From Tachypleus tridentatus (Eukaryota; Arthropoda; Merostomata; Xiphosura; Limulidae), in assembly GCF_004210375.1 (NCBI RefSeq), contig NC_134833.1:145754127-145818126 (forward strand): DNA of 64,000 bases. The letters run 5' to 3'. Shown in pieces: positions 24,401 to 33,269 of the stretch. Under the pieces are notes generated by a model. It saw only the letters and a program-made list of their open reading frames with translations. It was not told where the DNA came from and ran no database searches. Each line of letters begins with the position of its first letter. The first letter of the stretch is position 1. A program made the position numbers and the translations under genes.

Positions 24401-27400
24401 CATGGATAAATAATAAAGCTAATTCATACACAATAAGCACGAAGTTCTGCAGTTGATATAAAATTCCTACCTACAGCATAGTAGCTGCAGCTTACCACAG
24501 AATGAGAAAGCAGTTTGATTGTTTGATGCATCATTTATGATGTACGAAGTGCTTGTTGCGGCACAGTTAAACTAACAGTCAAACCGTTGCAGTCGAGAAT
24601 GAAATTTAAGTATGAACTTCTCAGTGCTCGAGTTCAATGAAAACCATCGAATGTTTTAGAAGGTTTCAGAGTGTCTCTATAGTAGTTTTTATTAACTAAT
24701 GTGTTCGACTTGCTTGTAAAATCCCAAGAAAGTTGAATGTGTTTCAAAAACACTGTGGCACACCTGCCAATCTCTCGTGGCACACAGGTTGAGAATCACT
24801 GATCTACTTGCCTAGACTTGCCAGTGTTTTTTCTCTTTAAATTTAAAAAAAATGGTACCACATATCTGTCAATCATGCCATAAAAAAAAAAAAAGGAATT
24901 GCATCCTTCACAATGAGCAAGTGTTAAGAATGTAAATTTTTGTTACTAGGTTTTTCCTTTTTGTACTTTAGGCTTGAGTTTGTAATCGTAAAAGTTTAAA
25001 GAAAAACGTCTACATGAGCCTGAAACATTTGAGAACAATTGGCATATAGAGATTCATCTGTGCTAAAAGTTGGGTTGCACTCCCATTGATGGAGAGTTGT
25101 CACATGTTCATTTCCATGCTATTATGCAACTGCCTCACTTGAAAACACGTCAGGATAGGTGGAAGTATTGAGGCTAGTGGTGAATAAAAATTTGCCCACA
25201 TAGAGGGTAGTACAAGTAGGAAAAAGCTATTTTATGAGAACATGTAAGAATCTATCTGAAATGCATTTTTAGCTTTAGAAAGTGTAAATGTAACAGCTCC
25301 AGATATGAATTGCATGTGTTATCACATTCATACAGCAAGTGCTTTACATTTAACATTCACATGACTGTGCTATTTATCATTCCTTTAAAAAAGAGTAAAA
25401 TATATGAACATCATTTATTTTGTAACAACAAACAACACTCCATTTCTCAACTGTTAAAATCCTAGTATATACTCGTTTTTCATTAAAGTTTTGAAGGTTA
25501 TGTGTTAAGTTGTACAGAAACATGTTCTATATATTGTACTTATTATGGACTGATGCAAATATTTTAAAGGAACAAACTCATTAGTGAGTGAAATAAACTT
25601 TCAGGAACACGCACTCAAGGAAAAGATGCTCAGTTTCGTCCACTTCCTACAGCTGTGCTGGACAAACAATACACTGTGAGTCTGTCTCAGGCCACCAACT
25701 CGGCTGGTTTACAGGTAAACGTCTCTGTATGTCTGAATGTGTTGAAGGCAACATATCTCACTTATTTCTGCTGATATCTGTCTGTAAAACTACAAAGTTT
25801 GGTAAGATATTTTGAAATGCTATTTTCTTTTAAAATAGCAGAGAGATAAACATTAAAATGGAGTAGTTCTTAACCAGTCACAACATTTAATATTCATTCT
25901 GTTTTCAACAGCCTGGTAGAATACCACAAGTGGATGGAGCATGTGACACCAGTGATGAAGAGGAAGAAGATAATTTTCCTGATAATGATGATGATGATGA
26001 CAGAAATGACAATAATGTTGATGAGCAGAATGATGACGAGTGTGCAGCAGAAGAAGAAGATGTAGGTGTGAGAAATTCAATTTAACATCTTCAATCATTC
26101 GTCTGTGTGATAAATGGCTGTTACATTAAATACAGAATTCTAGTCTTTTCTTAAAATTAGTAGTTACTATGCCATTACCTACAGCTAATTATCATAACAT
26201 TAATTAAATTTTCTAAGTAGCTAAATTCTATATACTGGCTAGTTTTCATTGTATGTTTCAATTGCTTATCTGCTACCATCTTTGGCACTATGGCAGATAG
26301 ATTGGTATATATATACATGTTTAATATGCTCGTCACTTTGAATATTTTATTGCTTTTTGTATTTTTCTTACTTTCTGGAGTCCACGAGGCATGCTGCAAA
26401 TGGTGTTTCTTCCCCTTTGTTGGTACTTTAAATGGAATAATGTTCAGTTATCGTGACCATATTGTCTTGGGGATTCTCAATACTTTTCCAACTTTTATGT
26501 TTGTTATATATTCTTTATATATTTTGAAAGAGACATCTGGTATAGAAAAATAAGATTATATGTTGGTAATTTTCTTCCTAGTGTTTGTATTCTTTTTAAA
26601 GTGTTCAGGGTATCTGTTGTCAAGGGTGGTTATAATGTGTTCTTTTTGGTGTTGGTATGGCAAATCATGCTGCTGCTGTATACCAGGTGGGCTATGCTTA
26701 CTTTGCTTATGTAGTTTACGTTGTTTGATATATATCAGGGTATTTACTAATATCCATAAGTTTCCTCTAACCGTCTGCTTGTGTTGCACATCTGAAGTGT
26801 GTTCTTGTTTATTGCTTTCTGAAGGAGGGTGGTACTGTTTGTAAAGGTTTGGTAGATTTCAAACATTTATAAATAATCTTTGAACTTTGTAGTAGAAGCT
26901 ACAACTTTCAGGTAAAGAAACTGGATATATGAACATCAACAACACTATGAATTACCATGGAGAACGTATTGAAAGTCCAAAGACTCATGGGTGGCTGTCA
27001 TATTTTCCTGTTTAGCCATGTTCTCTCAAAACAAACACAAAGGAACACTGACTTTGTAAAACTGTTGCTAAGTTATGAAGATACCTGGAGCAACTAAAAC
27101 TTGAAGGATCAGCATGTGTCACCTCTCATATGTCTGTCGCTATTAAGTTGTAATGTTTTTTGTAGTTAAGCACAAAGCTACACAGTGATAACTCCATCAA
27201 CAATGATATCTGGCTTAGAATCTTGATGGATTGAGTAATTCAGATACAATACCCAGCAAACACCTTCACGTTGTGGATGATTGTACTACATGTGCTGGAT
27301 CCATTGTGTGTATTGAAACCCAGTTTTTGGCATAAGTCCCTAGACTTAGCACTATGCCACTAGGGAGCCATCTCTGGTCAAACAGTGTCAGTCTTCTATA

Positions 27401-30400
27401 GTATCTAACATGACAATCAAGATCAAAGAGAGAATCAATGAAAGATAGCAAGACTGTAACATTCTGATATTTAGTTTAGGTTGTGAATTGTCAGTTTGTG
27501 TTCCATAAGTGTTCTGTCGTTTTAAAGATGTTGAAATAACATTTTGGTGAAGAGATTGGATACATCAAAGCTGGTCATCATGAGAGTTTAGTTTATCATG
27601 GTTACCATTATAATACATACATAATAGTCAGAGTTCTTAACATTGGAGTTGGTTAAATGTTAAGTTTTTTTTTTACCAAATATTTAGCTGTGAAGTGGCA
27701 TGGTAGACCTCTGAAAGTGTTTCTGAAGAGGGTAGCCTTGTTTGTGAACTTTATACACCAGAGACACATAGTGATATTGTTGTGTACTGTTACTTGTTTA
27801 AAAACTTTATATTCCAAGTTCTTTTACATGTTTATTGAAGAATTGGTTAGTTTTGTTCTACATATTAGTGGTTGATTATTTTATAGTGGCTGTCTTCAGA
27901 TAGTTTCTTTGTCTGTGATTGATGGTAATCTCTTTGTATACTGAAGGAATTGTTGTGATGTTTCTGTTCAAGTTCCTGAAGATAGTTTTTTTATAGTAGG
28001 GTGGTATTTTAGTGGGGTTTACTGTTCTTCACTTTCTGTACTGTGACTTTATTCTAAGTAATTCCTTTTCTTCTTGTGGCTGGCTTAACATTGCATCTTT
28101 TGTAGCTGTATATCAAGATGAGTATTTTGTCCTGTGTTAGAATGGAGTTTAATCCTGTAGTTCATACACTTTCTTGATTCTTCAGATCAGCAAGTAAAAC
28201 ATAGATAAAAAGTAGTTATTAGAAGTTGCTAGTAAATAATTACTTAGGTTACTAACTATGACAATGATTAATATCTGATTGTCCCATATAGCAATAAGTC
28301 TGAAGGCTTAACACTTAATTAAAACCAGGTTTCAACAGCCATGGTCAACACAAAATACAGTCTTTTGCGAAGCTTTGTGCTTAAAATAAGAACTTTCTTC
28401 TTTAAAAAATCTGGAAAATCCATAGCTCTATATTGTAAATTTAGACACCATACTTTATATATTGTTCTGGGAAATACATTTTGTCACCTTATGTGTATAA
28501 CTTCACTCGTATTTTAAGAGAGTCTGAGCCTTTGGCAGTATTATCTTTAACTTCTTCACCCACTTTGAGAATGTGGACCAATGGCTTAGCATGCCAAGCT
28601 GCAGGTATTAAGCTTGAAGATGTGAAGCTCTGTATGCTGTTGAACGTGACTTTGCATCTGAGAGTTTTAATTATGGCATTTTGTAAAAAAATTTACCAGT
28701 GTGGTGCCATGCTTTCAGTCAACCATTCTGTATTATCAACCTGTGTCACTTAAGGAGCCATTCAGTTAAGTTTGTGTTAGATTTCAAATTTAAAACATAT
28801 TTTTATGGATTACACAGAAATAAAAAAATTGGGTTCATGTACGTTGATTATTGTTTTGTAAATACAATACTTGTAAGTGGGTTGTGACGATTGTAACATA
28901 AAGTTCATAGTGGTTTGAGAAACACTGTTAGCTGATTAGAATGTGAAATTTAATAATTATTACTATTAACAGTAAACTGGCATGAGTTTTTATAGTTATC
29001 TTTGTTTAATTATCGTTCACTGGAAGTCTGTAAATTGGTTATTATTATAGTGAACAATAACAAATTTCATTTTTTTGATATATAGAACATCTTGGTATTT
29101 CCATAGTTCTGTGATGCTCAACTCGAAAACTGTGGACTTGTATGGACACAATGACTATTTAATTAGAAGTGAGAGATGTTTTTGTTGGTTTCTTCTTCCA
29201 GGAACCTCTGAATTCTGAAGATGATGTAAGTGACGAAGATACATCAGAATTATTTGAAACGGACAATGTTGTTGTATGCCAGTTTGATAAGGTACACAGA
29301 GTCTGAACATTATTTTGTTAACAGTATCTTCTAAAACCTTCTGATTTTAGTATACATTAAAATATTTGTTTGTGCTCATGTTCTGAGCTATATTAGATGT
29401 GTGGCAGCTCAAACCATACTTTTTATTGTCAAATGTTCCATGTTAAAGAAATGTCAGGTAGGTAGTTTTCTCCTTGTGTATGTTACACAGTCCTGTACTT
29501 CAACACTTTGTGTATTTTGCTTTCTCCTTGTATCAGACCATCCCTTAAGTAATGTCCAATTTTAGGTTCAGTAAAAGAGAAAGGATTTCAAATGCTTTTA
29601 ATGTTATTTAATCAGTAATATTTGTTTCATTATTATTTACTTTCTGCCAGTGATTCACAAGCTTCTAAATGTCACTTCTATAAAATTCTTGGGGTGTGAA
29701 GGAAAAGAACGTGGAGAAGGTAGTTTTGACATCTTCATGTGTTCCAAGCTCTTTTCCATCAAGATAGTTCTACAGACTTCAAAATAGATGATAATCAGAT
29801 GGGGCAAGGTCTGGAGAATAAGGAGAATGTGAAAGTTTTTCCCAGTCTAACTCTTCAATCTTTCCAGATGTGATCTTTTCTGTATGGAGCCGTGCAATAT
29901 CTTGGTGTTACACAACACCTTTATGATCGATCAAAGCAGACCTCTTTTCTTTCAGTACAACATTCAAACACTCTAACTGTTGACAATAAGTCTTATGTAA
30001 TCGTTACATTGAACGGCAGCAACTCAAGTGTGGACATTTGTGGTTGTCTGAATTATCGGGAACTTAACACATTTTTTGGGCAGCTTAGTGACTGGAGATG
30101 AAAAAAATGGATATTTTTTAAAAATGTTAAGAGCTGCAGATAATGACTTACTGCAGGCAAACTGGCTAAAGCACAACCCAAAATGGACCTCTACTCCATG
30201 AAAGTCTTGTTAAGTGTTTGGTGGGATATTGTTGGTGTGATCCACTTTGAGTTGCTGGACTTCAATGTAACAATTGCATCATTTTCCAAGTTTTGAGACC
30301 TTTCCAGGTTGTTGTACATGATGGTAGCCTGTTGAATGGGTTGAATTAAGCTTCTGTGCTAGTTCAACTGTTACAACACAATCTTCATCAAGTGCAGCCA

Positions 30401-32879
30401 GCAGTAAGTCATCATTAAACTCAACAAGACAACCCGAACGTGACACATCTCTTAAGCTGTAGTCACCTGATTTAAACTTCTGAAACCATCTTTGACATTC
30501 TCTTTCGTTAAAACTCCACACCATAAATATCTTGAATGTTTCATGTAGTTTCAGTTGCACTATTGCCTTTTTTAAACTTGTAAAACATTAAATGCCTAAT
30601 GTGTTCCTCAGACACATGCAATTTTCATAAGGGTTTATTCCATTAACAATCTGAAAAAGTTTATTTTATTTGTCTGAACATTTTTATACATGTCCTACTA
30701 CATATTTTAGTCATTAAAGCTTTCTACAAAGACAGAAATGATGATGCACTTTCTATATTAAATTTTCACATATCACTTATGAAATGACTTTGTGTATCTC
30801 AGACTGTCCTGTCTTTTGACACATTTAGTATCTAGTTTATGTAGAGTAACTGTATTGAAATCATTACTTGTATAGTTATTATGTTTTCTGTTATAAAGTA
30901 TATTTTATCTGTTAGACAGTGTGGGTAACTGCACCATGATTATTGGACCAGAAGATAAGTCTAACATCAGACAGTTTTTTTTTTCACATGAGCTTGAAGT
31001 TTTTATCTTTTGCATCATATATGGCCAGTGTGACCTGTTATACATAGGTCAGTAAAGCACAGACACCACGTTATTAATTATAACGCAGGTAAACCCATAT
31101 CATGACATTTCTGGAACAAGTCACAATCTTTCATGCATCGGACTAATTCTTCAAAATGTAATGGCTTACTTATCTTTTCTTGCATCTCTACCAGTTAATT
31201 TTTCCCAAAATTTTTCTACTTTCCCTCTAGATTTCCACTTTGTTATTTAATCCATTTCTTTTACATACATGAATTTTGCTTGAAACGTATATTCATGTGC
31301 ATTTATAAATATTTCTGAACTCATTTTATCTTCAACTACGTTTTCTTTTTTGTATTTTTTATTTTATTGTTTAAGAAGCAATGTTATATTAATGATATTT
31401 CTGTACAAATCAAATTTGATGTCACAAAAGTCAGTTGTGTTGTGTTGTTTTTGCTCTTCATATGTGGATGTGCTGGGCTAAGGATTCTTCTACAGTAGGT
31501 GTCTGTGACTTGGTGATAAATTAGACAATGAACAGAGAGCATACACTCCACTTGTTTTCAACACATGTCCAAATAGTCTTTACACCATGTATCTCAAACA
31601 CTGTACAGTTCTTGTTAAAAGTCCATTTAGGCCAATTCAGTTGCTTTAGAATTCAGTTGAGAAGCTAAACTATTTTTCTCTATTTTTATTGCAATAGTAT
31701 GTGTATAATTTACTTACACTATTGCATGAGTTACTGCAGTTGGATACTGTACTTCCCATTTTCCTATGTCTTTTGTCAAAGTCCACCCAGGTGGGTCCAG
31801 CTTAGGATGCTGACTAAACAAATTATTCTCCTCTTTCAAACTGTTAATCTTGCTTTACATTTCAGTTGTTAGACCATTCACTCCAATGATGGTTAACTGT
31901 ACATTTTCTTGTATGAGTTAATAATACTACCTGCACTAAACTGTCTTATACCTGACAAATTCATGTTTTTATTCTCTTAACAACAGCTTCATGGAACATA
32001 AAACAATCTTGTGACACACAACTTCAAAAAAGACTGAGTAACAGATATATTTTTTTAAAGTTTTTTAACGCAAGCAGCGAATCTTCGTTAAATACCTACA
32101 GTAAATGGAAAAACCAATAACAGTGTGAATGTTGGAATCCCTTGCTGGTACAGTTGTAAGGCTTTTGGATTTACAATGCTAAAATCAGGGGTTCGATTTC
32201 CCCAATGCAGCTTTGCTATAAGAAAACGCACAATGTTGGAAATTTTTACAGCCGTAAACACATGTAATGGGAATGTTGGGACTCAAATTGGTGAGGTTTC
32301 TGTAAAAGTTAGTGAGTTTTTTTTAACTTCCATTCATAATTTTTCATGATTTTCTGATACTATATAAGATCTAACATTCAGTTACACCAGTTATGTTACT
32401 TAAGGCCTGCATCTTGTTAATATTCTGATATTATTTTAAGACTTCTTGCTATTAGTATGATTGTTCTTAGTGTAGTTTTACTTTGATAAGGCCTGCTTGT
32501 TATCAGCCTAATTGTACTTTGATAAGGTTTGCTTGCTTTTATCAGTCCAATCATGCTCCTAGGCTTGCTCATTGTCACTAGTCAAATTGTATTTTGTTAA
32601 GCCCTGCTTGTGTTAAAATTTCTAAAATTAGTTAAACACATCCAACCACAACATCTTTAAAACACCAAAGTTTTTGAAGGATATTCTTTTGATTAATCAT
32701 TATAAATGTTTTATGACTTGCTGATATTAATAATTAATTCATATTTAATTTTGTGTTTTGTTTTTCATTAGATATCCCGAAGCAGGAACAGGTGGAAATT
32801 TCACTTAAAGGATGGTATAATGAACTTATTGGGTAAGGATTATGTGTTTCAGAAAGCCATTGGAGACAGTGAATGGTAA
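6479..32879 (+). CDS. GTF2A1: GTF2A1, TFIIA alpha/beta precursor (10 coding exons)
   Basis: This gene encodes the large subunit of the general transcription factor TFIIA. The factor stabilises TBP on the TATA box in RNA polymerase II initiation, acting in the nucleus. Coding exons are 6479-6496, 7215-7316, 8577-8727, 10941-11014 (or from 10935), 11875-11961, 13017-13122, 25605-25714, 25912-26061, 29202-29291 and 32772-32879. All junctions are GT-AG and keep frame, giving 331 residues (human: 376). Residues 7-57 form the alpha helical domain (PKLYRSVIEDVINSVREAF). A low-complexity Q/T/S linker follows, then the taspase-1 site QVDG (cleavage after Asp224), an acidic stretch at about 230-266, and the beta-barrel domain (PLNSEDDVSDED, then NRWKFHLKDGIMN, ending in GDSEW). 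No disabling change is seen. Confidence 0.95.
7215..7316 (+). CDS. GTF2A1: GTF2A1 coding exon 2 (alpha domain)
   Basis: There are 34 codons between TTTTAG and GTGAGC, phase 0 at both ends. They encode PKLYRSVIEDVINSVREAF followed by LDEGVDEQILVELKQ, the first helices of the TFIIA four-helix bundle. The match to animal TFIIA-alpha is near-identical. Confidence 0.95.
7840..8440 (+). repeat. polypyrimidine-rich degenerate tandem repeat in intron 2
   Basis: Units of roughly 45 bp recur, combining a CTCTCTCTCT run with a phrase like AGACCCATCTTGTATAGTTT. A SINE 3' fragment (about 8096-8180, ending TGTAGCTTTGTGCTTAATTCCAAACAAA) is embedded. The array lies just upstream of exon 3. Confidence 0.65.
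8577..8727 (+). CDS. GTF2A1: GTF2A1 coding exon 3
   Basis: The exon begins after TTTCAG with TWEKKLVESKAIER, completing the alpha helical domain (human TLWENKLMQSKAVDG). It then runs into a linker rich in Q, S and P. It ends TCATCAG|GTTGGT in phase 1; the donor is non-consensus at +3 and +4. Confidence 0.93.
9226..9345 (+). mobile_element. SINE family 2 fragment
   Basis: A degraded tRNA-like head (GGCTCAGTAGTTCATTTGAGAG) precedes a 3' part with GATAGCCCATTGTGAAGCTT and ACCTTAAACACA. A sister copy lies at 10305-10440. Confidence 0.5.
9380..9860 (-). mobile_element. LINE (RTE-like) reverse-transcriptase C-terminal remnant
   Basis: The minus strand reads, with stops and frame changes, a CETRTL block (typical GCETWTL), then INKLEAFKMWIFRKMMEIS, followed further on by a remnant of the HAMRRDN and LLEGQIEGK blocks. 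This is the signature of the RT tail of endonuclease/RT non-LTR elements. It lies in intron 3 of GTF2A1 and is not functional. Confidence 0.6.
10305..10440 (+). mobile_element. SINE family 2 fragment
   Basis: This copy matches the one at 9226: GTGGTTCAATGGTTCATATGAAAG, then GATAGCCCATTGTGTAGCTTTA and a TTTTAAACACAAAGGGA tail. Both are preceded by a shared ATTAAATCCATTTGTGCAT-like phrase, so they may share flanking sequence by duplication. Confidence 0.5.
10935..11014 (+). CDS. GTF2A1: GTF2A1 coding exon 4 (two possible acceptors)
   Basis: It encodes HQLALPPGSLVQPIIQYSTT followed by TGTG and ends at GGG|GTAGGT, phase 0. Two AG acceptors 6 bp apart (after 10934 and after 10940) both keep frame, adding or omitting two residues (Ala-Ile). 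The upstream AG has the better pyrimidine tract. The residues belong to the low-conservation linker of TFIIA. Confidence 0.85.
11875..11961 (+). CDS. GTF2A1: GTF2A1 coding exon 5
   Basis: There are 29 codons after CCACTAG, from METVALTVPQK to GVQTVM, with a consensus donor ATG|GTAAGT in phase 0. The open frame continues past the donor to a stop at 12211-12213, but the donor and phase match to exon 6 support ending here. It is part of the variable linker. Confidence 0.85.
11962..12400 (+). repeat. 55-bp minisatellite carrying repeated 5' splice sites
   Basis: Four near-identical 55-bp copies place GTAATGGTAAGT at 12216, 12271, 12326 and 12381. More diverged copies extend back to the exon-5 donor itself (CAGACAGTAATGGTAAGTCA against the unit CAGACTGTAATGGTAAGTTC). 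The array appears to have grown from the exon-intron boundary. Confidence 0.9.
13017..13122 (+). CDS. GTF2A1: GTF2A1 coding exon 6
   Basis: The exon starts after TTTACAG with SAGATITLNPQMTANLLQQA and continues to MPSSLET, ending ACAG|GTTGGT in phase 1. The phase fits exon 7, 12.5 kb downstream. Confidence 0.88.
13950..15740 (+). mobile_element. DIRS-like retroelement, 5' part (in GTF2A1 intron 6)
   Basis: Fragments in several frames read like DIRS proteins. One is a gag-like ASDLPLLVADVTPSVYWELA near 14219-14280. An RT-like region follows: the SLFQFPHRLI area, then a broken LxTAWCRS block resembling the LGMSLDTA motif, then YGLLAASSFS. Many frameshifts and stops are present. The pieces continue in the same orientation at 18290. 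Family assignment is by recalled similarity and is moderate. Confidence 0.45.
16640..17685 (-). pseudogene. repeat-family ORF, copy A (zinc-ribbon protein, internally deleted)
   Basis: Exon 1 (17685-17473) encodes MASRNYMHSPVAFCYVCGN followed by a segment ending CKHCKKTLE. Its CxxC pairs suggest a zinc ribbon, and a GAAG|GTAAGA donor follows. A second block (from about 17234) encodes MKFAIPRTWCEP with NNCYFCMVDPSKRW, then hits a TAG where the family has Glu. After a short joint, the family C-terminal motif survives with changes (16640-16930). The family resembles abundant arthropod repeat proteins of unknown function. Stops and the deletion make it non-functional. Confidence 0.65.
17765..17791 (-). 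promoter_or_regulatory. TATA-rich tract between HSE array and ORF, copy A
   Basis: A run of TATATATATATACTATATATATTA lies about 80-105 bp upstream of the minus-strand ATG at 17685 and 50 bp from the HSE array. Copy B has an equivalent tract at 56526-56550. It is a plausible TATA box for the repeat's ORF. Confidence 0.5.
17839..17891 (-). promoter_or_regulatory. extended heat-shock element array, copy A
   Basis: Eleven consecutive pentamer units in strict 5-bp register: TTC, CAA, TTC, GAA, TTC, GAA, TTC, ATA, TTC, GAA, TTC; nine match the nTTCn/nGAAn rule exactly. A further perfect three-unit element (GAATGTTCTGGAA) lies at 17923-17935. HSF trimers bind three such alternating units. The array is 154-206 bp upstream of the ORF start on the minus strand. 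Confidence 0.8.
18025..18240. repeat. fold-back repeat nested at the edge of copy A
   Basis: The left arm (18025-18101) begins TGGTAGAGACAAGTCCACAT. The right arm (18165-18240) is its reverse complement with scattered mismatches. Arms are about 77 bp and the spacer about 63 bp. The spacer holds the last bases of the copy A upstream region. Copy B lacks it. Confidence 0.75.
18290..19300 (+). mobile_element. DIRS-like retroelement, RT/RNase H part
   Basis: Frames read ESCLHISLIELLAVYKALWF (the HINLLELLAV block of DIRS RNase H), then CFSQPNKHFPLPIGV and DWSAFHLCFIP, with stops between them. It lies in the same orientation as 13950-15740, so the HSE repeat and fold-back probably interrupted one element. 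Confidence 0.55.
19301..20122 (+). other. probable 3' part of the DIRS-like element, no gene
   Basis: Two related blocks recur about 180 bp apart (for example GACCAGATTTTAGTTGTTAG with GGTTACTGGTG near 19370, and GCCCAGATGTTAATTCCCAG with GGGTATTGGTG near 19550). This suggests the repeated non-coding end of a retroelement. No coding region is recognised. Confidence 0.35.
20123..20374 (+). mobile_element. tRNA-derived SINE, family 1, copy 4
   Basis: The head GGCCAGGTGGTTAAGGTACTTGACTC and B-box GGGGGTTCGAATCCCC are followed by the family body, with one internal loss near 20300. The tail is AAAATAAACCAAAC. Confidence 0.85.
20420..22235 (+). mobile_element. Jockey-clade non-LTR retrotransposon, internally deleted
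   Basis: A G-rich 5' UTR-like region (about 20460-20900) precedes ORF1 beginning MDPSDKNFNK at 20903, with DVTPHATLNSSRGVI further on. Sequence then jumps to the ORF2 C-terminus (CFLLSGADAPVCSLCNTQVT, then ISHILLSC, ending NLFNAI at 21661). The 3' UTR ends with GAGAGCCAAGCTGCTTTGTG and a CCAACCAAC tail. Nearly all of ORF2 (endonuclease, RT) is missing. The left edge abuts a hAT-type terminal sequence (ATGATTCTCAAACTGTGG at 20430). Confidence 0.75.
22383..24801 (-). mobile_element. hAT element with terminal repeats and 8-bp target duplication
   Basis: The ends are CAGTGGTTCTCAACC (22383) and GGTTGAGAATCACTG (to 24801), imperfect inverted repeats. They are flanked on both sides by ATCTACTT (22375-22382 and 24802-24809), a perfect 8-bp target duplication. 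Length is 2419 bp. It carries a broken minus-strand transposase and lies in GTF2A1 intron 6. Confidence 0.92.
22560..24400 (-). pseudogene. hAT transposase remnant, ZBED5/SCAND3-like
   Basis: Minus-strand pieces appear in family order. HTEVESVIVPALAIIVETML precedes the LSNDTILHRI block near 24100-23900. IRIVHCMIHREALTSKSLPK with VMDQVIQVVNFIK comes near 23600-23400. The FDKLNSLN to SLDEFW region is at 23217-22750. At least three frame breaks separate them. The zinc-finger N-terminus near 24350 is eroded. This is a dead relative of the hAT family that gave rise to ZBED5 in vertebrates. Confidence 0.75.
24810..25604. other. end of GTF2A1 intron 6, no feature
   Basis: No gene or repeat is recognised between the hAT element and exon 7 apart from short poly(A) runs. 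Confidence 0.5.
25605..25714 (+). CDS. GTF2A1: GTF2A1 coding exon 7
   Basis: The exon follows CTTTCAG, completes a split Gly codon from exon 6, then reads TRTQGKDAQFRPLPTAVLDK and ends GLQ|GTAAAC in phase 0. It is linker sequence just before the cleavage-site exon. Confidence 0.88.
25912..26061 (+). CDS. GTF2A1: GTF2A1 coding exon 8 (taspase-1 site, acidic stretch)
   Basis: The exon opens with PGRIPQVDGACDTSDEEEED. QVDG is the taspase-1 recognition motif that splits TFIIA alpha from beta, cleaved between Asp and Gly. An Asp/Glu/Asn-rich run follows, encoded partly by a GAT repeat near 25983, and the exon ends at GAT|GTAGGT. A GTGTGA donor 4 bp on would break the frame to exon 9. Confidence 0.92.
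26062..27159. other. GTF2A1 intron 8, first part, no feature
   Basis: No exon, RNA or recognised transposon is seen. The open frames at 26290-26844 are T-rich and lack motifs. Confidence 0.45.
27160..27395 (-). mobile_element. SINE family 2 copy, minus strand
   Basis: Read on the minus strand, a tRNA-like head (GGCTCCCTAGTGGCATAGTG, with GGGTTTCAATAC as B-box) leads to a 3' part ending TGTAGCTTTGTGCTTAACTAC. The 3' motif is shared with the other family 2 fragments. Confidence 0.6.
27396..29201. other. GTF2A1 intron 8, remainder
   Basis: No exon is recognised. A short SINE 3' end (GCGAAGCTTTGTGCTTAAAA) lies near 28366. The open frame at 28481-28753 has no recognisable domain. Confidence 0.4.
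29202..29291 (+). CDS. GTF2A1: GTF2A1 coding exon 9 (start of beta domain)
   Basis: There are 30 codons between TTCCAG and GTACAC. They begin EPLNSEDDVSDED and end DNVVVCQFDK, almost identical to human EEPLNSEDDVSDEE and ENVVVCQYDK. This begins the beta-barrel domain that contacts DNA and TBP. Confidence 0.96.
29526..30620 (-). mobile_element. mariner-like element remnant with an inverted middle segment
   Basis: The minus strand carries the N-terminal helix-turn-helix (RECQRWFQKFKSGDYSLRDV, with RSGCLVE, at 30560-30280). Further on it carries an eroded C-terminal half: ELLPFNVTIT, then EKRSAL, then traces of SPDLAPSDY. Between them, 30070-30285 reads on the plus strand instead: VTGDEK, SMKVLLSVWWDIVGVIHFEL, LDFNVTI. 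It lies in intron 9 of GTF2A1. Confidence 0.7.
30621..32120. other. GTF2A1 intron 9, no feature
   Basis: No exon or recognised repeat family is seen between the mariner remnant and the SINE. Confidence 0.4.
32135..32235 (+). mobile_element. tRNA-headed SINE (family 2-type)
   Basis: The phrase GCTGGTACAGTTGTAAGGC and B-box GGGGTTCGATTTCCCC form a tRNA-like head, followed by CTTTGCTATAAGAAAACGCAC. It resembles a chelicerate SINE whose body ends GCTTTGCTATAAGAAAAC. Confidence 0.6.
32772..32879 (+). CDS. GTF2A1: GTF2A1 coding exon 10 (C-terminus)
   Basis: After TTCATTAG the exon reads ISRSRNRWKFHLKDGIMN, then KDYVFQKAIGDSEW and a TAA stop. This matches the human C-terminus (SKNKWKFHLKDGIMN to SKAIGDAEW) and completes the TFIIA beta-barrel. 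Confidence 0.96.
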   Translation: MSRSRNRWKFHLKDGIMNLLGKDYVFQKAIGDSEW

Positions 32880-33250
32880 CTGGCAGAAGCCAGATGTTAC
32901 AAGAGGCTGATAACAGATGAACTTTATGAAATTCAACTTGACTTACTCACTGGAGGGTTGAACCTGATTATTAAACCCATGGTGGGTCTCTGAAACATTT
33001 CAACATCATTCGGGTGTATGGTTAGTCTGTATTTTGTCTTAGCATCATTAAGAAACTGTGAAGAAGTGAAACTGTGACCGTATGATATCAGTAGAAGTTG
33101 GCTGATTAACAGCAACTTTCCTGTTTTGTTTATCTTTTTGTTGCTGCTGCTGCTTAAATATAGAGATGTAGTATTTCAAGGTGAGTGTCTGAGACTTCTG
33201 TACATATCAGAATCTTTTCATTTATTCTCTTCTGTCCTGCTGCATATTTA

Positions 33251-33256
33251 AATAAA
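33251..33256 (+). terminator. GTF2A1: candidate GTF2A1 poly(A) signal
   Basis: AATAAA lies 372 bp after the stop codon and is followed by a T-rich stretch. It is the first canonical hexamer found downstream. Confidence 0.5.
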
Positions 33257-33269
33257 ATCTTTTTAATAA

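Noticed and set aside
25853-26098. His-rich minus-strand open frame
   Set aside because: It is the antisense of the GAT/GAA-rich acidic exon 8 of GTF2A1.
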